Below, one piece after another: positions 50,401-62,735 of a stretch of 64,000 bases of DNA. Made by a program: the position numbers and the translations under genes. Position 1 is the stretch's first letter, and each line of letters opens with the position of its first letter. The notes beneath the pieces were generated by a model. The model was given only the letters and a program-made list of their open reading frames with translations. It was not told the DNA's origin and made no database searches. Source of the stretch: Zoogloea dura (GTDB lineage Bacteria > Pseudomonadota > Gammaproteobacteria > Burkholderiales > Rhodocyclaceae); contig NZ_JABBGA010000021.1 in NCBI RefSeq assembly GCF_012927165.1, forward strand, positions 39,344-103,343, given 5' to 3'.

Positions 50401-52550
50401 TGACGCCAAGCGAACATGCTCAAGTCCTGGTCGTGGATGACGACCCCCTGACCCGCATGATGGCCACCGAGGCGCTGCGGGAAGGCGGCTTTGCAACCAT
50501 CGAGGCGGCGGATGGCTATCAGGCGCTGAGCGCCTTCGACAGCAAGCTGCCGGATCTCGTCCTGCTCGATGTGATGATGCCGGGCCTCAGCGGCTTCGAG
50601 GTCTGCCAGCAGTTGCGGGCCCGTCAGAGCGGAGCGCTGGTGCCGATCATCATGCTCACCGGGCTGGACGATAGCGAGTCGGTGCAGCGGGCCTTCGACG
50701 CCGGGGCGACCGACTTCATCTCCAAGCCCATCAACTGGACCCTGCTGCGCTTCCGCATCCGCTACGTGCTGCGGTCCGCCCAGGTCATGAAGGAGCTGAC
50801 CCGCAACAAGGAGAGCCTTTCCAACGCTCAGCGGATTGCCCGGCTGGGCAGCTGGGAGTGGTTCGTTGGTGAAGACCGGGTCCAGCGTTCGGACCAGTAT
50901 TACCGGCTCTTCGGCCAGTCGCCGCAGGCCTTCGGGGATGGCATGGAAGCGGTGCTCGGGCATGTCTATGCCAGCGACCGGGCGGCGGTGACATCGGCCG
51001 TCGAAGGCGCCCGCAGGGGCGTCGGCTACCAGCTCACCTACCGGGTCGTGTGGCCCGACGGCAGCGTGCGCACGGTGCTCGAAACCGCCGAGCCCGGCGA
51101 CGTGCGCGACGGCCGTGGCCAGCTGGTCATGGAGGGCAGCGCCCAGGACATCAGCGACCACGTGGATGCCCAGCGGCGCATCCGCCAGCTGGCCTATTTC
51201 GACCATCTCACCGGCCTGCCCAACCGGGAGTTCTTCCGCGAGAGTCTGCTCGGCGCGGTGGCCCGCGGCCTCCGCAACGACAGCCGCTGCGCCGTGATGG
51301 TGGTGGATCTCGACCGCTTCGCCCGCATCAACGACAGCCTCGGGCCTGAGCGGGGCGACCAGGTCTTGCAGGTGATCGGCCACCGCCTGCGCGAATGCAT
51401 GGGCGACCGGGCGCCGGCCGAGCCCGCCGGGGGGGGCTCCCTGCCACGCCTCCGGGTGGCCCGCCTGGCGGCCGACGAATTCGGTGTGCTGCTCAGCGAT
51501 GCCGGCAGTCAGGAAGACATCATCGCGGTGGCCGAGACCCTGCTGCAGGCGGTGCGGTCGCCGATCCGGGTGCCCGGCCAGGAGATCACCCTGTCGGCCA
51601 GGATAGGCCTGGCCGTGATGCCCGATCACGCGACCGACGCGGATGCCCTGCTCAAGGCGGCGGAGACGGCGCTCAACCGCGCCAAGCGGGTCACCGGCGA
51701 GCAGGTCGCCCTGTTCTCCGAGGAGATGAAGGTGGCGGCCTTCCTGCGCTTCACCCTCGAAGGCGATCTGCGCCGTGCGATCGGCGACGACGCGCTGCGG
51801 GTGGTCTACCAGCCCATCGTCGACCTGCACCGGCGGGCCGTGGTCAAGGCCGAGGCCCTGGTGCGCTGGCCCCATCTGGCGCGGGGGGCGATCCCGCCGC
51901 CGGAGTTCATCTCCCTGGCCGAGGAGACCGGCATGATCGTGCCGCTCAGCCGTTCGGTGATCGAGCGGGTGTGCGCCGACATCGCGGTGATGGAGCCTTA
52001 CCTGCCGGCTGACTTCCGCTTCTGCATCAACCTGTCCGGCGTCAATTTCATGGACACCCAGCTCATCCCCACGGTCAGTGCGGTGCTGGCCGCCGCTGGC
52101 GTGCCGCCCGGGCGGATCGAGTTCGAGCTGACCGAAACCGTGCTGATGCGTGACCTGGACTACGCCACGGTCATCCTCGGCCAGTTGCGCGAGATGGGCG
52201 TGCGGGTGGCGGTGGACGATTTCGGCACCGGCTACTCGTCCCTGGCCTACCTGCGCCGGCTGGCCGTGGATACGCTCAAGATCGACCGCTCCTTCGTCAA
52301 CGAGCTGGACGACGGGCAGGGCATTGCGATCGTCGAGGCGGTGATCGGCCTGGCCCACAGCCTGGGGCTGGAGGTGGTGGCCGAGGGCGTCGAGACGCCG
52401 TCGCAGTTGTGCGCGCTGTCGGCCCGCGGCTGCCACCTGATCCAAGGCTACCTGTTTGCCCGGCCGATGCCTGCCGAGTCCCTGCTCGAGGTGCTGGGCC
52501 GCGAGGTGTCGATGCCCGGCATGCTGGCCGGCAACACCTCCGTGCGCTGA
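50397..52550 (+). CDS. Response regulator REC-PAS-GGDEF(AADEF)-EAL
   Basis: 717 aa. Receiver (1-125) with D58 ([13 protein letters not shown]); PAS (~145-260, [12 protein letters not shown]); GGDEF-like domain whose signature is AADEF (358-362), so cyclase activity is doubtful; EAL domain with E486 (AEALVRW), [30 protein letters not shown] and IQGYLF all present. Predicted to be a phosphodiesterase controlled by phosphorylation from the preceding hybrid kinase through its Hpt domain. Two ATGs in tandem at 50397 and 50400; the first overlaps the kinase stop. Confidence 0.9.
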
Positions 52551-52565
52551 GCGGGGGGGCCGCCC

Positions 52566-53854
52566 TCAGGCGGGCTTGTCGGGGCGGATGGCGATAGACA
52601 GGCGGATGCCCTCCGAGGCCTCCAGCTCCCGCAACTGGCGGATCAGGCTCTCGTCGAGCACGAAGTCGGCCGCCAGCAGCATGACCCCGTCGCGGGTCAC
52701 CAGATCCCGCGCCAGCACCATGCCCGGCTTGAGGGACGACGGGTTCAGGTCGTGGCCGCCCTGGCCGGCCGTCTCGGCCGCACCCAGCACTTCGGTCAGG
52801 GCGTCCACTGCCTGGGGGCAATAGCGCTTGCCCCGGTTCTGCTGGATGAAGGCGATGGCTTCGTCCGGCTTCATCTTGCGCGGCGACAGGCTGCCGATCT
52901 GCAGGCTGTCGAAGTCGTTGGCGACGGCCAGCACCCGCGCGCCGTAGGGAATCGCCAGGCCGGACAGGCGGTCGGGGTAGCCCTGGCCGTCCCAGCGCTC
53001 GTGGTGGCCGCGGATGAAGGTGCCCGCCTTGCGCAGGTTGTCGATGCCCATCAGGGCGGCCTGGCCGGTGACGGGGTGCTTGCGCAGCAGGCCCAGCTCG
53101 TCGCCGCTCATGTGGGATACCGGCTTGGACAGCAGCTCGTCCGGCAGGCCGATCTTGCCGACATCGTGGAGCAGGCCGGAGAGCATCACGTCCTGCACCT
53201 CGGCGGACGGGAAGTTGAGCTTAATGGCGATCTTGCGCGCCAGGTCGGCGACGCGCCGGGAGTGGCCGGAGATCACGCCTTCACGCAGCTCGATGAGGTT
53301 CGAGAAGACGCGGATCGAGGTCAGGAACTGCTGCTTCAGCTTCTCATGGGCGGCCTTCAGCTCGGCGGTGCGTGCCTCGACCTTGTCTTCGAGGCTGGCG
53401 TTGAGGGCCTTCAGCTCGGCGTTCTGGGCCAGCGTGAGGGCCTCCAGGCGGTTCTTCTCCCGTTCCAGCGCCTTGCGCTCCAGCGCCTCGCGGACGGTCA
53501 GCAGCACGTCCTGGTCGTTCCAGGGCTTGGCGATGTAGCGGGCGATCTGGCCGGCGTTGATGGCGGCGATGGTCGAGTCCATGTCGGCGTAGCCGGTCAG
53601 CAGCAGGCGCACGGTGTCCGGGTGGCGCTGGCGTGCTTCGGCCAGGAAGGCCGCGCCGTCCATGCCGGGCATGCGCATGTCCGAGATGATCAGGTCCACC
53701 GGTTGCTTGTCGAGGATCTCCAGCCCTTCGGCGCCGCCGGTGGCGATCAGCACCGTGTAGCCGTGGGGCCGGAACAGGCGGCGCAGGGAAGACAGGATGT
53801 TGGCCTCATCGTCCACGCACAGCAGCGTGAAGGTGGCGTTGTCGGGGGAGGGGG

Positions 53855-53858
<4 letters not shown>
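52566..53858 (-). CDS. Response regulator REC-HD-GYP phosphodiesterase
   Basis: 430 aa. Receiver (1-125) with the acceptor Asp in LIISDMRMPGMDG, a long coiled coil (~130-185, EREKNRLEALTLAQNAELKA), then an HD-GYP domain: HD pair H231-D232 (LLHDVGKIGLPD), HHERWDGQGYPD with GYP at 293-295, and VANDFDSLQ. Hydrolyses c-di-GMP to pGpG or GMP. The C-terminal ~70 residues (KPGMVLARDLVTRDGVMLLA) resemble the domain that follows HD-GYP in RpfG-like regulators. Last gene of the minus-strand operon, ATGA overlap with the PAS kinase gene. RpfG-like architecture; no quorum-signal synthase is nearby. Confidence 0.93.
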
Positions 53859-55675
<1,817 letters not shown>

Positions 55676-55679
55676 GGAT

Positions 55680-56519
55680 TCAACCCAGCATCAGACGACA
55701 GCTTTCGAAGCGGCTCGCGGTGTCTTCGAGCACGCCGTTCAGTTGTTCCCAGCTCACCCCGAGCCCATCGATGGTGGCCTGGTCGAGGTGAGGCACCTGC
55801 CCGTCGGGCTCGCCGTCCAGTTCGAGCGCCCGGGCGATCGCATCGGCGTAGTGGATGATGCCGGCCAGGCTGCCGGGCGGGCATTCGCCCGGCGTGTGGT
55901 GCCGGCCGATGGCATCAGCGATGGCGGGGGGAAAGTTCCACAGCGTGGCCAGGCTGGCACCGGCCTCGGCGTGATCGAAGCCGAAGTGGCCGGCTTCCAG
56001 CAGGCTCGGCGGCAGGTCTTCCCGGACGGCCTGGTCCTGCATGGCCGCATAGGGCTCCGGATAGAGCGACACCATCGCCAGACGGCCGATGTCGTGGAGC
56101 AGGCCGGCAATGAACACCGGCTCGGCGGGACGCTGCAGCACCCGGGCCAGGGCCTGGGCCGCCAGCGCGGTGCCCAGCCCATGCCGCCAGAAGGCGTCCC
56201 GGCTGAATCCGCGGGCGCTGCCGCCGGGCAGACAGGTCAGCATCGAGGCGGCCAGGACCAGCGAGCGGACCGCTGCGAGACCCAGCACGACGATGGCGTC
56301 GTGGATCGACGCCACCCGCTTCTGCAGCCCGTAGAAGGGGGAGTTGGCCACCCGCAGGACCCGCGCAGCGATGGCCTGGTCCTGGGCGATGCGGCGCGCC
56401 AGGCCTTCCACATCCACGTCGCTGTGTTGCAGTGAGCGGATCACCTCGAGGGCGATCAGGGGCATCGCCGGCAATTGCCTGATCTGCCCGGTCAGTTCGG
56501 CGAGGGACGGGCGGCTCAT
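55680..56519 (-). CDS. HDOD domain protein
   Basis: 279 aa. LTGQIRQLPAMPLIALEVIR, then DVEGLARRIAQDQAIAARVL and ANSPFYGLQKRVASIHDAIV are the HDOD core. FIAGLLHDIGRLAM retains an HD pair and HADAE-type FDHAEAGASL follows, so some metal-binding residues remain, though most HDOD proteins are not enzymes and act as signalling scaffolds (compare GsmR, CdgI contexts). ATGA overlap with the 66-aa gene fixes the start at MSRPSLAEL; an ATG six bases upstream is also in frame. Confidence 0.9.
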   Translation of the reverse strand: MSRPSLAELTGQIRQLPAMPLIALEVIRSLQHSDVDVEGLARRIAQDQAIAARVLRVANSPFYGLQKRVASIHDAIVVLGLAAVRSLVLAASMLTCLPGGSARGFSRDAFWRHGLGTALAAQALARVLQRPAEPVFIAGLLHDIGRLAMVSLYPEPYAAMQDQAVREDLPPSLLEAGHFGFDHAEAGASLATLWNFPPAIADAIGRHHTPGECPPGSLAGIIHYADAIARALELDGEPDGQVPHLDQATIDGLGVSWEQLNGVLEDTASRFESCRLMLG

Positions 56520-56716
56520 CGGCATTGCTCCTGGCGAAACCTGATCACCGCATGCAGCAGGGCATCCGAGCCCGGCTCGCCGGCCGTGTGGCGGAACAGC
56601 CGCATGACCCGCTGATGCACCGCCTCGTGCTGGCGGGCAAGCCCGTCGGGAGCGGCCGGGGACGACTCCACGGGGGCTTCCGGGCTGGGCGGGTCGAGGG
56701 GGCGGGGCTCACTCAT
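56516..56716 (-). CDS. Small orphan protein in c-di-GMP signalling operon
   Basis: 66 aa. Acidic/Pro-rich N-terminal half (MSEPRPLDPPSPEAPVESSP) and a helical C-terminal half (RQHEAVHQRVMRLFRHTAGE, then LLHAVIRFRQEQCR). I do not recognise it. It starts 8 nt inside the end of the upstream receiver gene and its stop overlaps the HDOD start (ATGA), so both junctions are of the translationally coupled type. This favours a real gene over chance. Possible role: a small partner of the HDOD protein or of the receiver; inferred from position only. Confidence 0.6.
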   Translation of the reverse strand: MSEPRPLDPPSPEAPVESSPAAPDGLARQHEAVHQRVMRLFRHTAGEPGSDALLHAVIRFRQEQCR

Positions 56717-58286
56717 GGTGTGCCTGACAGCCGCTGAAGCTCAGCAGGCAGCTCCGGGGGGCGGTGGCGCCGGGCAGCGGGCGGACGTCCACGTGGAAGC
56801 GGCGCGTGCCCAGCTCGACATCGGTGCTGCCCTCGCTCCCCGCTCCACCCTGCGCGATGAGGGTGAGCAGCGCCGCGGGCAGGATGTCGTGGGCGTACTG
56901 GCCGAGCAGGGGGGACTGGCCGGCCATCAACTGCTCGGCGGCCAGGTTGCTCAGCGCGATCATGCCGTCGGGGGCCACCCCCAGCACCGCCATCGGCAGC
57001 GCGGCGAGGGCGTCCTGGGCCAGGCTGAGGGCGCGCTCGTCGAGGCTCAGGCGCCGCTCCCGCTCGATCACGGTGTCGCGCAGGCGTTCGTTGATGTGCG
57101 CCAGCTCCAGGTTGGCGCGCTGCAGTTCGGCCGACAGGCGCAGGTTCTCGTCGGACAAGGCCTTGCGGCGGAAGGCCTCTTCGATGTTGGCCCGCAGCAT
57201 CGCGTCGTCCCAGGGCTTGGTCAGGAACTTGTAGATGGCTCCTTCGTTGATGGCGTCGGTGACCGACTGCAGGTCGGTGTAGCCCGACAGCACCAGGCGC
57301 ACGCTCTCCGGGTGCATGTCCTTGGCCTTGCGCAGGAACTCCACGCCGGTCATGCCCGGCATGCGCTGGTCCGAGACGATCACGTCCACCAGGTTGGCAG
57401 CCAGGACTTCGAGACCTTCCTGGCCGCTGGCGGCGCTCAGGATGGTGTAGCCATCACGGCGCAGCAGGCGGCGCAGGGACGCCAGGATGTTCTGCTCGTC
57501 ATCCACCAGCAGCAGGGTCCGCCCGGCGGTCACCGCCTGCTCCAGGCCCCGGCCGGCCGGGCGCGCTTCCGCGAGGCGGGCGGCGAAGTCCTCCAGGCTG
57601 CAGGCCTCGCCGGGCTGGGAGCCCTGCAGCGAGTCGCAGCCGCAGGCCTTCATGACGGACTGCACATGGGGCGTGCGCACGCCCTTGGCGTTGACCGTCA
57701 GCTTCATGTTGTGGGCCCGGGTGATCAGGGCCCGGATGATGGCCACGCCTTCCGGGGCCGCCGTCACGTCCTGGACCAGGCGGGCCGGCACTTCCAGGCC
57801 GTCGAGGGGCATCCGGCGGATCCACGCCTGGTGGGCGCTGATCGGGCTGGCCGCGCTGGTGACGAAGCGGATGCCGCTCTGCCGCAGGTGCTGCAGGGCG
57901 GCCAGCTCGGTGTCGGAGATCTCGCCGCGGCCCATCACGATGTTCAGCTCCAGGCAGCAGGGCTCCAGGCGGGTGTCGAGCAGCAGCGCGCCCAGCCGCC
58001 CGGGAAAGTCGGCCGTGCACAGAAGCTCCAGCCTGGCGTTGAGGGCCAGCGTCAGGCGCTGGCCGGTGCGGTTCCAGGCGCCCACCCGGGTGCACGCTGC
58101 GCGCAGGGCGGCGGATTCGAGCCCGGCGAGGTCACCGAGGGTCACGCTTTGGCTGGTGGCGCCGCGGCAGGCATACAGCTGCGCCGCGACCAGCCCGCCG
58201 CTGCGGCAGTCGAAGCGGGGCTGGAGCAGGGGCAGATCCTGCCCTGGTGCAGGGTGGGGAGGGGGGGAGGCGTCGGGACGGTCCAT
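56709..58286 (-). CDS. Degenerate EAL-REC-PAS regulator
   Basis: 525 aa from this start (MDRPDAS, with GGAA six bases upstream); 58337 is an alternative. Residues ~15-235 resemble an EAL barrel (LLQPRFDCRSGGLVAAQLYA, LTLALNARLELL, IRFVTSAASPISAH) but EAL is replaced (AQLY), and the metal-binding Glu/Asp residues and DDFGTG are missing, so no hydrolysis is expected. Then a receiver (~250-370, D306 in VIVSDQRMPGMTG), coiled coil and a C-terminal PAS (~430-500, LAALPMAVLGVAPDGMIALS). Could bind c-di-GMP or proteins without turning it over. First gene of the minus-strand signalling operon. Confidence 0.8.
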   Translation of the reverse strand: MDRPDASPPPHPAPGQDLPLLQPRFDCRSGGLVAAQLYACRGATSQSVTLGDLAGLESAALRAACTRVGAWNRTGQRLTLALNARLELLCTADFPGRLGALLLDTRLEPCCLELNIVMGRGEISDTELAALQHLRQSGIRFVTSAASPISAHQAWIRRMPLDGLEVPARLVQDVTAAPEGVAIIRALITRAHNMKLTVNAKGVRTPHVQSVMKACGCDSLQGSQPGEACSLEDFAARLAEARPAGRGLEQAVTAGRTLLLVDDEQNILASLRRLLRRDGYTILSAASGQEGLEVLAANLVDVIVSDQRMPGMTGVEFLRKAKDMHPESVRLVLSGYTDLQSVTDAINEGAIYKFLTKPWDDAMLRANIEEAFRRKALSDENLRLSAELQRANLELAHINERLRDTVIERERRLSLDERALSLAQDALAALPMAVLGVAPDGMIALSNLAAEQLMAGQSPLLGQYAHDILPAALLTLIAQGGAGSEGSTDVELGTRRFHVDVRPLPGATAPRSCLLSFSGCQAHHE

Positions 58287-58505
58287 CAGGGTTCCGGTCG
58301 ATGTTGCCTGTGCTGGCAGGACACTCCGCCGCATCATTAAGGTCGCCCGGGGTATCGGCGCTTGCGTCTCCAGCTTGAGTAATTAAGTCACAGCCGGGCG
58401 CCCGCCGCTGGAGCGGATTACCCGTTTTGATGCGCAAACCCGGCGCGCCGGTCCGGGCAGGGTAAAATCCGCGCCAGCTCCGTGCATCCGCGTGCCCGTG
58501 TTCTG

Positions 58506-58540
58506 CCCTGTTTCCAGCCCTGTGTGCATCCCTGTTTCCA
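58506..58540. repeat. Direct repeat in the hrpA leader
   Basis: CCCTGTTTCCA occurs at 58506-58516 and again at 58530-58540, 24 nt apart, within a pyrimidine-rich leader just before hrpA. No ribosome-binding site is seen before the hrpA ATG. Confidence 0.4.
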
Positions 58541-58561
58541 TCTTTTTCCGCTGCGTTCCCG

Positions 58562-61500
58562 ATGGCCTCTCCGCAAGACCGGCAAGATCCATACTCCCTT
58601 CTCGAACAGTGCCTGTCCGTCGACCGGCCGGCCCTGCGCCGTGACCTGCGTCGCCTGCCCAAGCGGCCGCGCAGCCTGGACGAGCTGCCCGAGGCCCTGC
58701 GCCTGCGCCTTGCCGACTCGGCGGCCAGGCTGATCGCCCGCGCCAACGCGCTGCCCAAGCCCGACTTCCCGCCCGACCTGCCGGTCAACCAGCGCAAGGA
58801 CGAGATTGCCGCCGCCATCCGCGACCACCAGGTGGTCATCGTCTGCGGCGAGACCGGCTCCGGCAAAACCACCCAGCTGCCCAAGATCTGCCTGGAGCTG
58901 GGGCGGGGCGTCGCCGGCCTGATCGGCCACACCCAGCCGCGGCGGATCGCCGCCCGTGCCACCGCCAGCCGGATCGCCCAGGAACTCAAGAGCGAACTGG
59001 GCAGCACGGTGGGCTACAAGATCCGTTTCACCGACCGCATCGGCCCGCAGAGCTACATCAAGCTGATGACCGACGGCATCCTGCTCGCCGAGACCCAGGG
59101 CGACCCGCTGCTGTCGGCCTACGACACCTTGATCATAGACGAGGCCCACGAGCGCAGCCTCAACATCGACTTCCTGCTCGGCTACCTGCGCCAGCTGCTG
59201 CAGAAGCGGCCGGACATGAAAGTGATCGTCACCTCCGCAACCCTCGACGCCGAACGCTTCGCCCGCCACTTCGGCAAGGGCGACAGGCCGGCGCCGGTGA
59301 TCGAGGTGTCGGGCCGCCTGTACCCCATCGAGATGCGTTACCGCCCGGTGGAGCGGGACGAGCCCAAACCGGCGCGCCCCGGCGAGCCCGCGCCGCGCCA
59401 GGACAGCCGCGGCCCCGACCGGGATCTTTACGATGCCCTGGTGGACGCGGTGGACGAGGCCCACCGCAGCGGCCCCGGCGACGTGCTGGTCTTCCTGCCC
59501 GGCGAGCGGGAGATCCGCGAGGCCGCCGAGGCCCTGCGCAAGGCCCACCACGCCGCCGGCACCGAGGTGCTGCCGCTGTTCGCCCGCCAGTCCGCCCAAG
59601 AGCAGGCGCGGGTCTTCGCCCCCTCGAAGGGGCGCCGGGTGGTGCTGGCCACCAACGTGGCCGAGACCTCCCTCACCGTGCCGGGCATCCGCTACGTGGT
59701 GGATACCGGCCTGGCCCGGGTCAAGCGCTATTCCCACCGCAACAAGGTGGAGCAGCTGCAGATCGAGAAGATCGCCCAGTCGGCGGCACGCCAGCGGGCC
59801 GGGCGTTGCGGCCGGGTCAGCGACGGCGTGTGCTTCCGTCTCTACGACGAGGACGACTTCGAGAAGCGCCCGGCCCATACCGATCCGGAGATCCTGCGCT
59901 CCTCCCTGGCCGGGGTGATCCTGCGCATGAAGTCGCTGAAGCTCGGCGAAGTGTCCGACTTCCCCTTCATCGACGCGCCCCTGCCGCGCATGGTGGCCGA
60001 CGGCTACCAGCTGCTGGCCGAGCTGGGTGCGGTGGAGGAGAAGGACGGTGAGGCGGTCATGCACCTCACCCCGATCGGCCGCGAACTCGCCAAGCTGCCG
60101 CTGGACCCGAAGATCGGCCGCATGATCCTGGCCGCCCGCGACCGGGGCAGCCTGGCCGAGGTGCTGGTGATCGCCGCGGCCCTGTCCACCCAGGACGTGC
60201 GCGAGCGTCCGCCCGAGCGCCAGGCCGCCGCCGACCAGGCCCACGCCCGCTTCCGCGGGCCGGAGCAGGAACAGAAGTCCGAATTCCTGTGGTACTGGAA
60301 CCTCTGGAAGGCGTGGGAGGAGGTGCAGCGCCACGAGAGCTCCAGCAAGCAGAAGGCCTGGTGCAAGACCCATTTCCTGTCCTGGCTGCGCCTGCGCGAA
60401 TGGCGCGACGTGTTCACCCAGCTGCACACCCTGTGCACCGAGCACGGCTGGAAGGAGAACGACAAGCCGGCCGGCTTCGAGGCCATCCACAAGGCCCTGC
60501 TCAGCGGTCTGCTGGGCCACGTGGGCTGCAAGATCGAAGATGCCTCGGGCCCTGCCGCCGGCAGCTACCTGGGCGCCCGCGGCATCAAGTTCTGGCCGCA
60601 TCCGGGCTCTGCCATCGCCAAAAAGGCGGGCAAGTGGATCATGGGTGCCGAGCTGGTGGACACCTCGCGCCTGTTCGCCCGCTGCCTGGCCCGCATCGAA
60701 CCCGAATGGCTGGAAGAAGTCGGCGGCCACCTGCTCAAGCGCCAGGTGTCAGAGCCCCACTGGTCCAAGGCCAGCGGCGCCGTGCGGGCCTGGGAGCGGG
60801 GCACCCTGTACGGGCTCACCGTGTATCCCCGGCGCGGCGTGAGCTACCGGGAGATCGACCCGGCCCTGTGCCGCGAGCTGTTCATCCGTGAAGGCCTGGT
60901 GCAGGGCGAGATGGCCGAAGGGCCGGCCCGCGGCATGGCCTTCCTGGCCCACAACCGCCGCCTGATGGCCGAGATCGAGCGCCTCGAACACAAGTCCCGG
61001 CGGCCCGACGTGCTGGTGGACGAGGAGCTGATCTACGCCTTCTACGACGCCAAGCTGCCGCCGGATGTGCTCGACCTGGCCAGCTTCGAGGCCTGGCGCA
61101 AGGACGCCGAGCGCAAGGCCCCCAAGCTGCTGCAGCTGACCCGCGACCAGCTGATGCGCCATGACGCGGAAGGCATCACCACCGACCGCTTCCCCTCCAA
61201 CCTCGAGGTGCTGGGCCAGAAGCTCAAGCTCGCCTACCTGCACGAGCCCGGCGGGGCCGACGACGGTGTGACCCTGCTGGTGCCGCTGGCCATGCTCAAC
61301 CAGGTGCCCGCCAACCGCTGCGAGTGGTTGGTGCCCGGCCTGCTCGAAGAAAAGGTGACGGCCCTGCTCAAGACCGTGCCGCAGAAGCACCGCCACCGCT
61401 TGCAGCCGATGGCCGACAGCGCCGCGGCCTTCATGGAGCGCTACGAGGCGGGCGAGTTCGACCTGGACGACCCCCTCATCAAGGCCTTGCAGCGCTTCGT

Positions 61501-62656
61501 CGAGGAGCGGGTGTCCCTCAAGCTGCCGATGGAGAGCTTCCGCCCCGAGAACCTCAACCCCCACTGTTTCATGAACTTCCGGGTGCAGGACGAACATGGC
61601 CGGGTGCTCGGCCAGTCCCGCAACCTGGCCGAGCTGCGCACCCGCTTCAAGGACCAGGTGGCGGCGCGCTTCCAGTCGGCGCGCATCGTCCCGGCGGCGG
61701 ACGCCCCGGCGCCCAAGAAGGGCGAGCCGGTGGCCCCGGCCGCTAGCGCCACCATGGCCACCAAGGCCACCGCCGCGGCCCCCGCCCCGGCCGCCGGGCA
61801 GGCCCTGGCCGGCTTCACCGGGTGGACCTTCGGCCCGCTGCCGGAGCTGCTGGAGATCAAGGTGGCCGGCCGCGAGATCGTCGGCTTCCCGGCCCTCCAC
61901 GATGACGGCGGCAGCGTGTCGCTGCGCCCCTACGACACCCCCGAGGAGGCTGCCAGGGTCCATCGCGGCGGCCTGGCGCGCCTGTTCGCGCTGGAGCTGT
62001 CGGCCCAGGTCAAGGCCATCGAAAAGCTCCCGGGCGTGCGCGACCTGGCCCTGCAGTTCATCCCCTATGGCACCGAAGCCGAGCTCAAGGCCCAGCTGGT
62101 CACCGCCACCCTGGAGCGCTGCTGCCTGCTCGAGCCGCTGCCCGCCGATGCGGACAGCTTCGCCCGGCGCTGCCAGGAGGCCAAGCCGCGCATCACCCTG
62201 GTGGCCCAGGAACTGATGCGCCTGACCGGCCAGCTGATCGTCGAGCACGCCACCCTCACCAAGCGCCTGGCCGGCCTCAAGACCTTCCCCGAGGTGGTGG
62301 CTGACATCACCGCCCAGGTCGCCAAGCTGATGCCCAAGAACTTCCTGGTGGCGCTGCCCTACGAGCGCATCGCCCAGGTGCCGCGTTACCTCAAGGGCGC
62401 CACCGTGCGCATCGACAAGCTGCGCAACAACACGGCCCGCGACGCCCAGTTCATGGCCGAATGGAAGAGCCTGGCCCAGCCCTGCGAGCGCGAATGGCTG
62501 GCCAAGGCCAAGGCCGGTGTCACCGACCCGCAACTGGAGGATTTCCGCTGGATGCTGGAAGAGCTGCGCGTCGGCCTGTTCGCCCAGGAGCTCAAGACCC
62601 CCATGCCGGTGTCGGTCAAGCGCCTGCAGAAGATCTGGGACAGCCGGCCGCGCTGA
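58562..62656 (+). CDS. hrpA: ATP-dependent RNA helicase HrpA
   Basis: 1364 aa, close to the family size. DEAH helicase core: Walker A GETGSGKTTQLPK (near residue 97), TQPRRIAA, IIDEAHERS, TSATLDAERFA, then ATNVAETSLTVPGIRYVVD and QRAGRCGRV. The HA2/OB region and the long C-terminal DUF3418 domain follow, with an Ala/Pro/Lys insert around 1045-1085. Unwinds or remodels RNA; HrpA rescues stalled or collided ribosomes. Start has no Shine-Dalgarno but similarity begins right after it. Confidence 0.95.
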   Translation: MASPQDRQDPYSLLEQCLSVDRPALRRDLRRLPKRPRSLDELPEALRLRLADSAARLIARANALPKPDFPPDLPVNQRKDEIAAAIRDHQVVIVCGETGSGKTTQLPKICLELGRGVAGLIGHTQPRRIAARATASRIAQELKSELGSTVGYKIRFTDRIGPQSYIKLMTDGILLAETQGDPLLSAYDTLIIDEAHERSLNIDFLLGYLRQLLQKRPDMKVIVTSATLDAERFARHFGKGDRPAPVIEVSGRLYPIEMRYRPVERDEPKPARPGEPAPRQDSRGPDRDLYDALVDAVDEAHRSGPGDVLVFLPGEREIREAAEALRKAHHAAGTEVLPLFARQSAQEQARVFAPSKGRRVVLATNVAETSLTVPGIRYVVDTGLARVKRYSHRNKVEQLQIEKIAQSAARQRAGRCGRVSDGVCFRLYDEDDFEKRPAHTDPEILRSSLAGVILRMKSLKLGEVSDFPFIDAPLPRMVADGYQLLAELGAVEEKDGEAVMHLTPIGRELAKLPLDPKIGRMILAARDRGSLAEVLVIAAALSTQDVRERPPERQAAADQAHARFRGPEQEQKSEFLWYWNLWKAWEEVQRHESSSKQKAWCKTHFLSWLRLREWRDVFTQLHTLCTEHGWKENDKPAGFEAIHKALLSGLLGHVGCKIEDASGPAAGSYLGARGIKFWPHPGSAIAKKAGKWIMGAELVDTSRLFARCLARIEPEWLEEVGGHLLKRQVSEPHWSKASGAVRAWERGTLYGLTVYPRRGVSYREIDPALCRELFIREGLVQGEMAEGPARGMAFLAHNRRLMAEIERLEHKSRRPDVLVDEELIYAFYDAKLPPDVLDLASFEAWRKDAERKAPKLLQLTRDQLMRHDAEGITTDRFPSNLEVLGQKLKLAYLHEPGGADDGVTLLVPLAMLNQVPANRCEWLVPGLLEEKVTALLKTVPQKHRHRLQPMADSAAAFMERYEAGEFDLDDPLIKALQRFVEERVSLKLPMESFRPENLNPHCFMNFRVQDEHGRVLGQSRNLAELRTRFKDQVAARFQSARIVPAADAPAPKKGEPVAPAASATMATKATAAAPAPAAGQALAGFTGWTFGPLPELLEIKVAGREIVGFPALHDDGGSVSLRPYDTPEEAARVHRGGLARLFALELSAQVKAIEKLPGVRDLALQFIPYGTEAELKAQLVTATLERCCLLEPLPADADSFARRCQEAKPRITLVAQELMRLTGQLIVEHATLTKRLAGLKTFPEVVADITAQVAKLMPKNFLVALPYERIAQVPRYLKGATVRIDKLRNNTARDAQFMAEWKSLAQPCEREWLAKAKAGVTDPQLEDFRWMLEELRVGLFAQELKTPMPVSVKRLQKIWDSRPR

Positions 62657-62735
62657 GGGCGGCGCCACACGAGGGGCTTGAATCCTGGCGCGGGAAGCCC
62701 GATTCTCCCCATATCAACTTCACCCCCTGCCTGCC

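Noticed and set aside
58418..62668. Long minus-strand frames opposite hrpA
   Set aside because: Mirror of the helicase coding frame; Gln/Gly/Leu-rich shadow without motifs.
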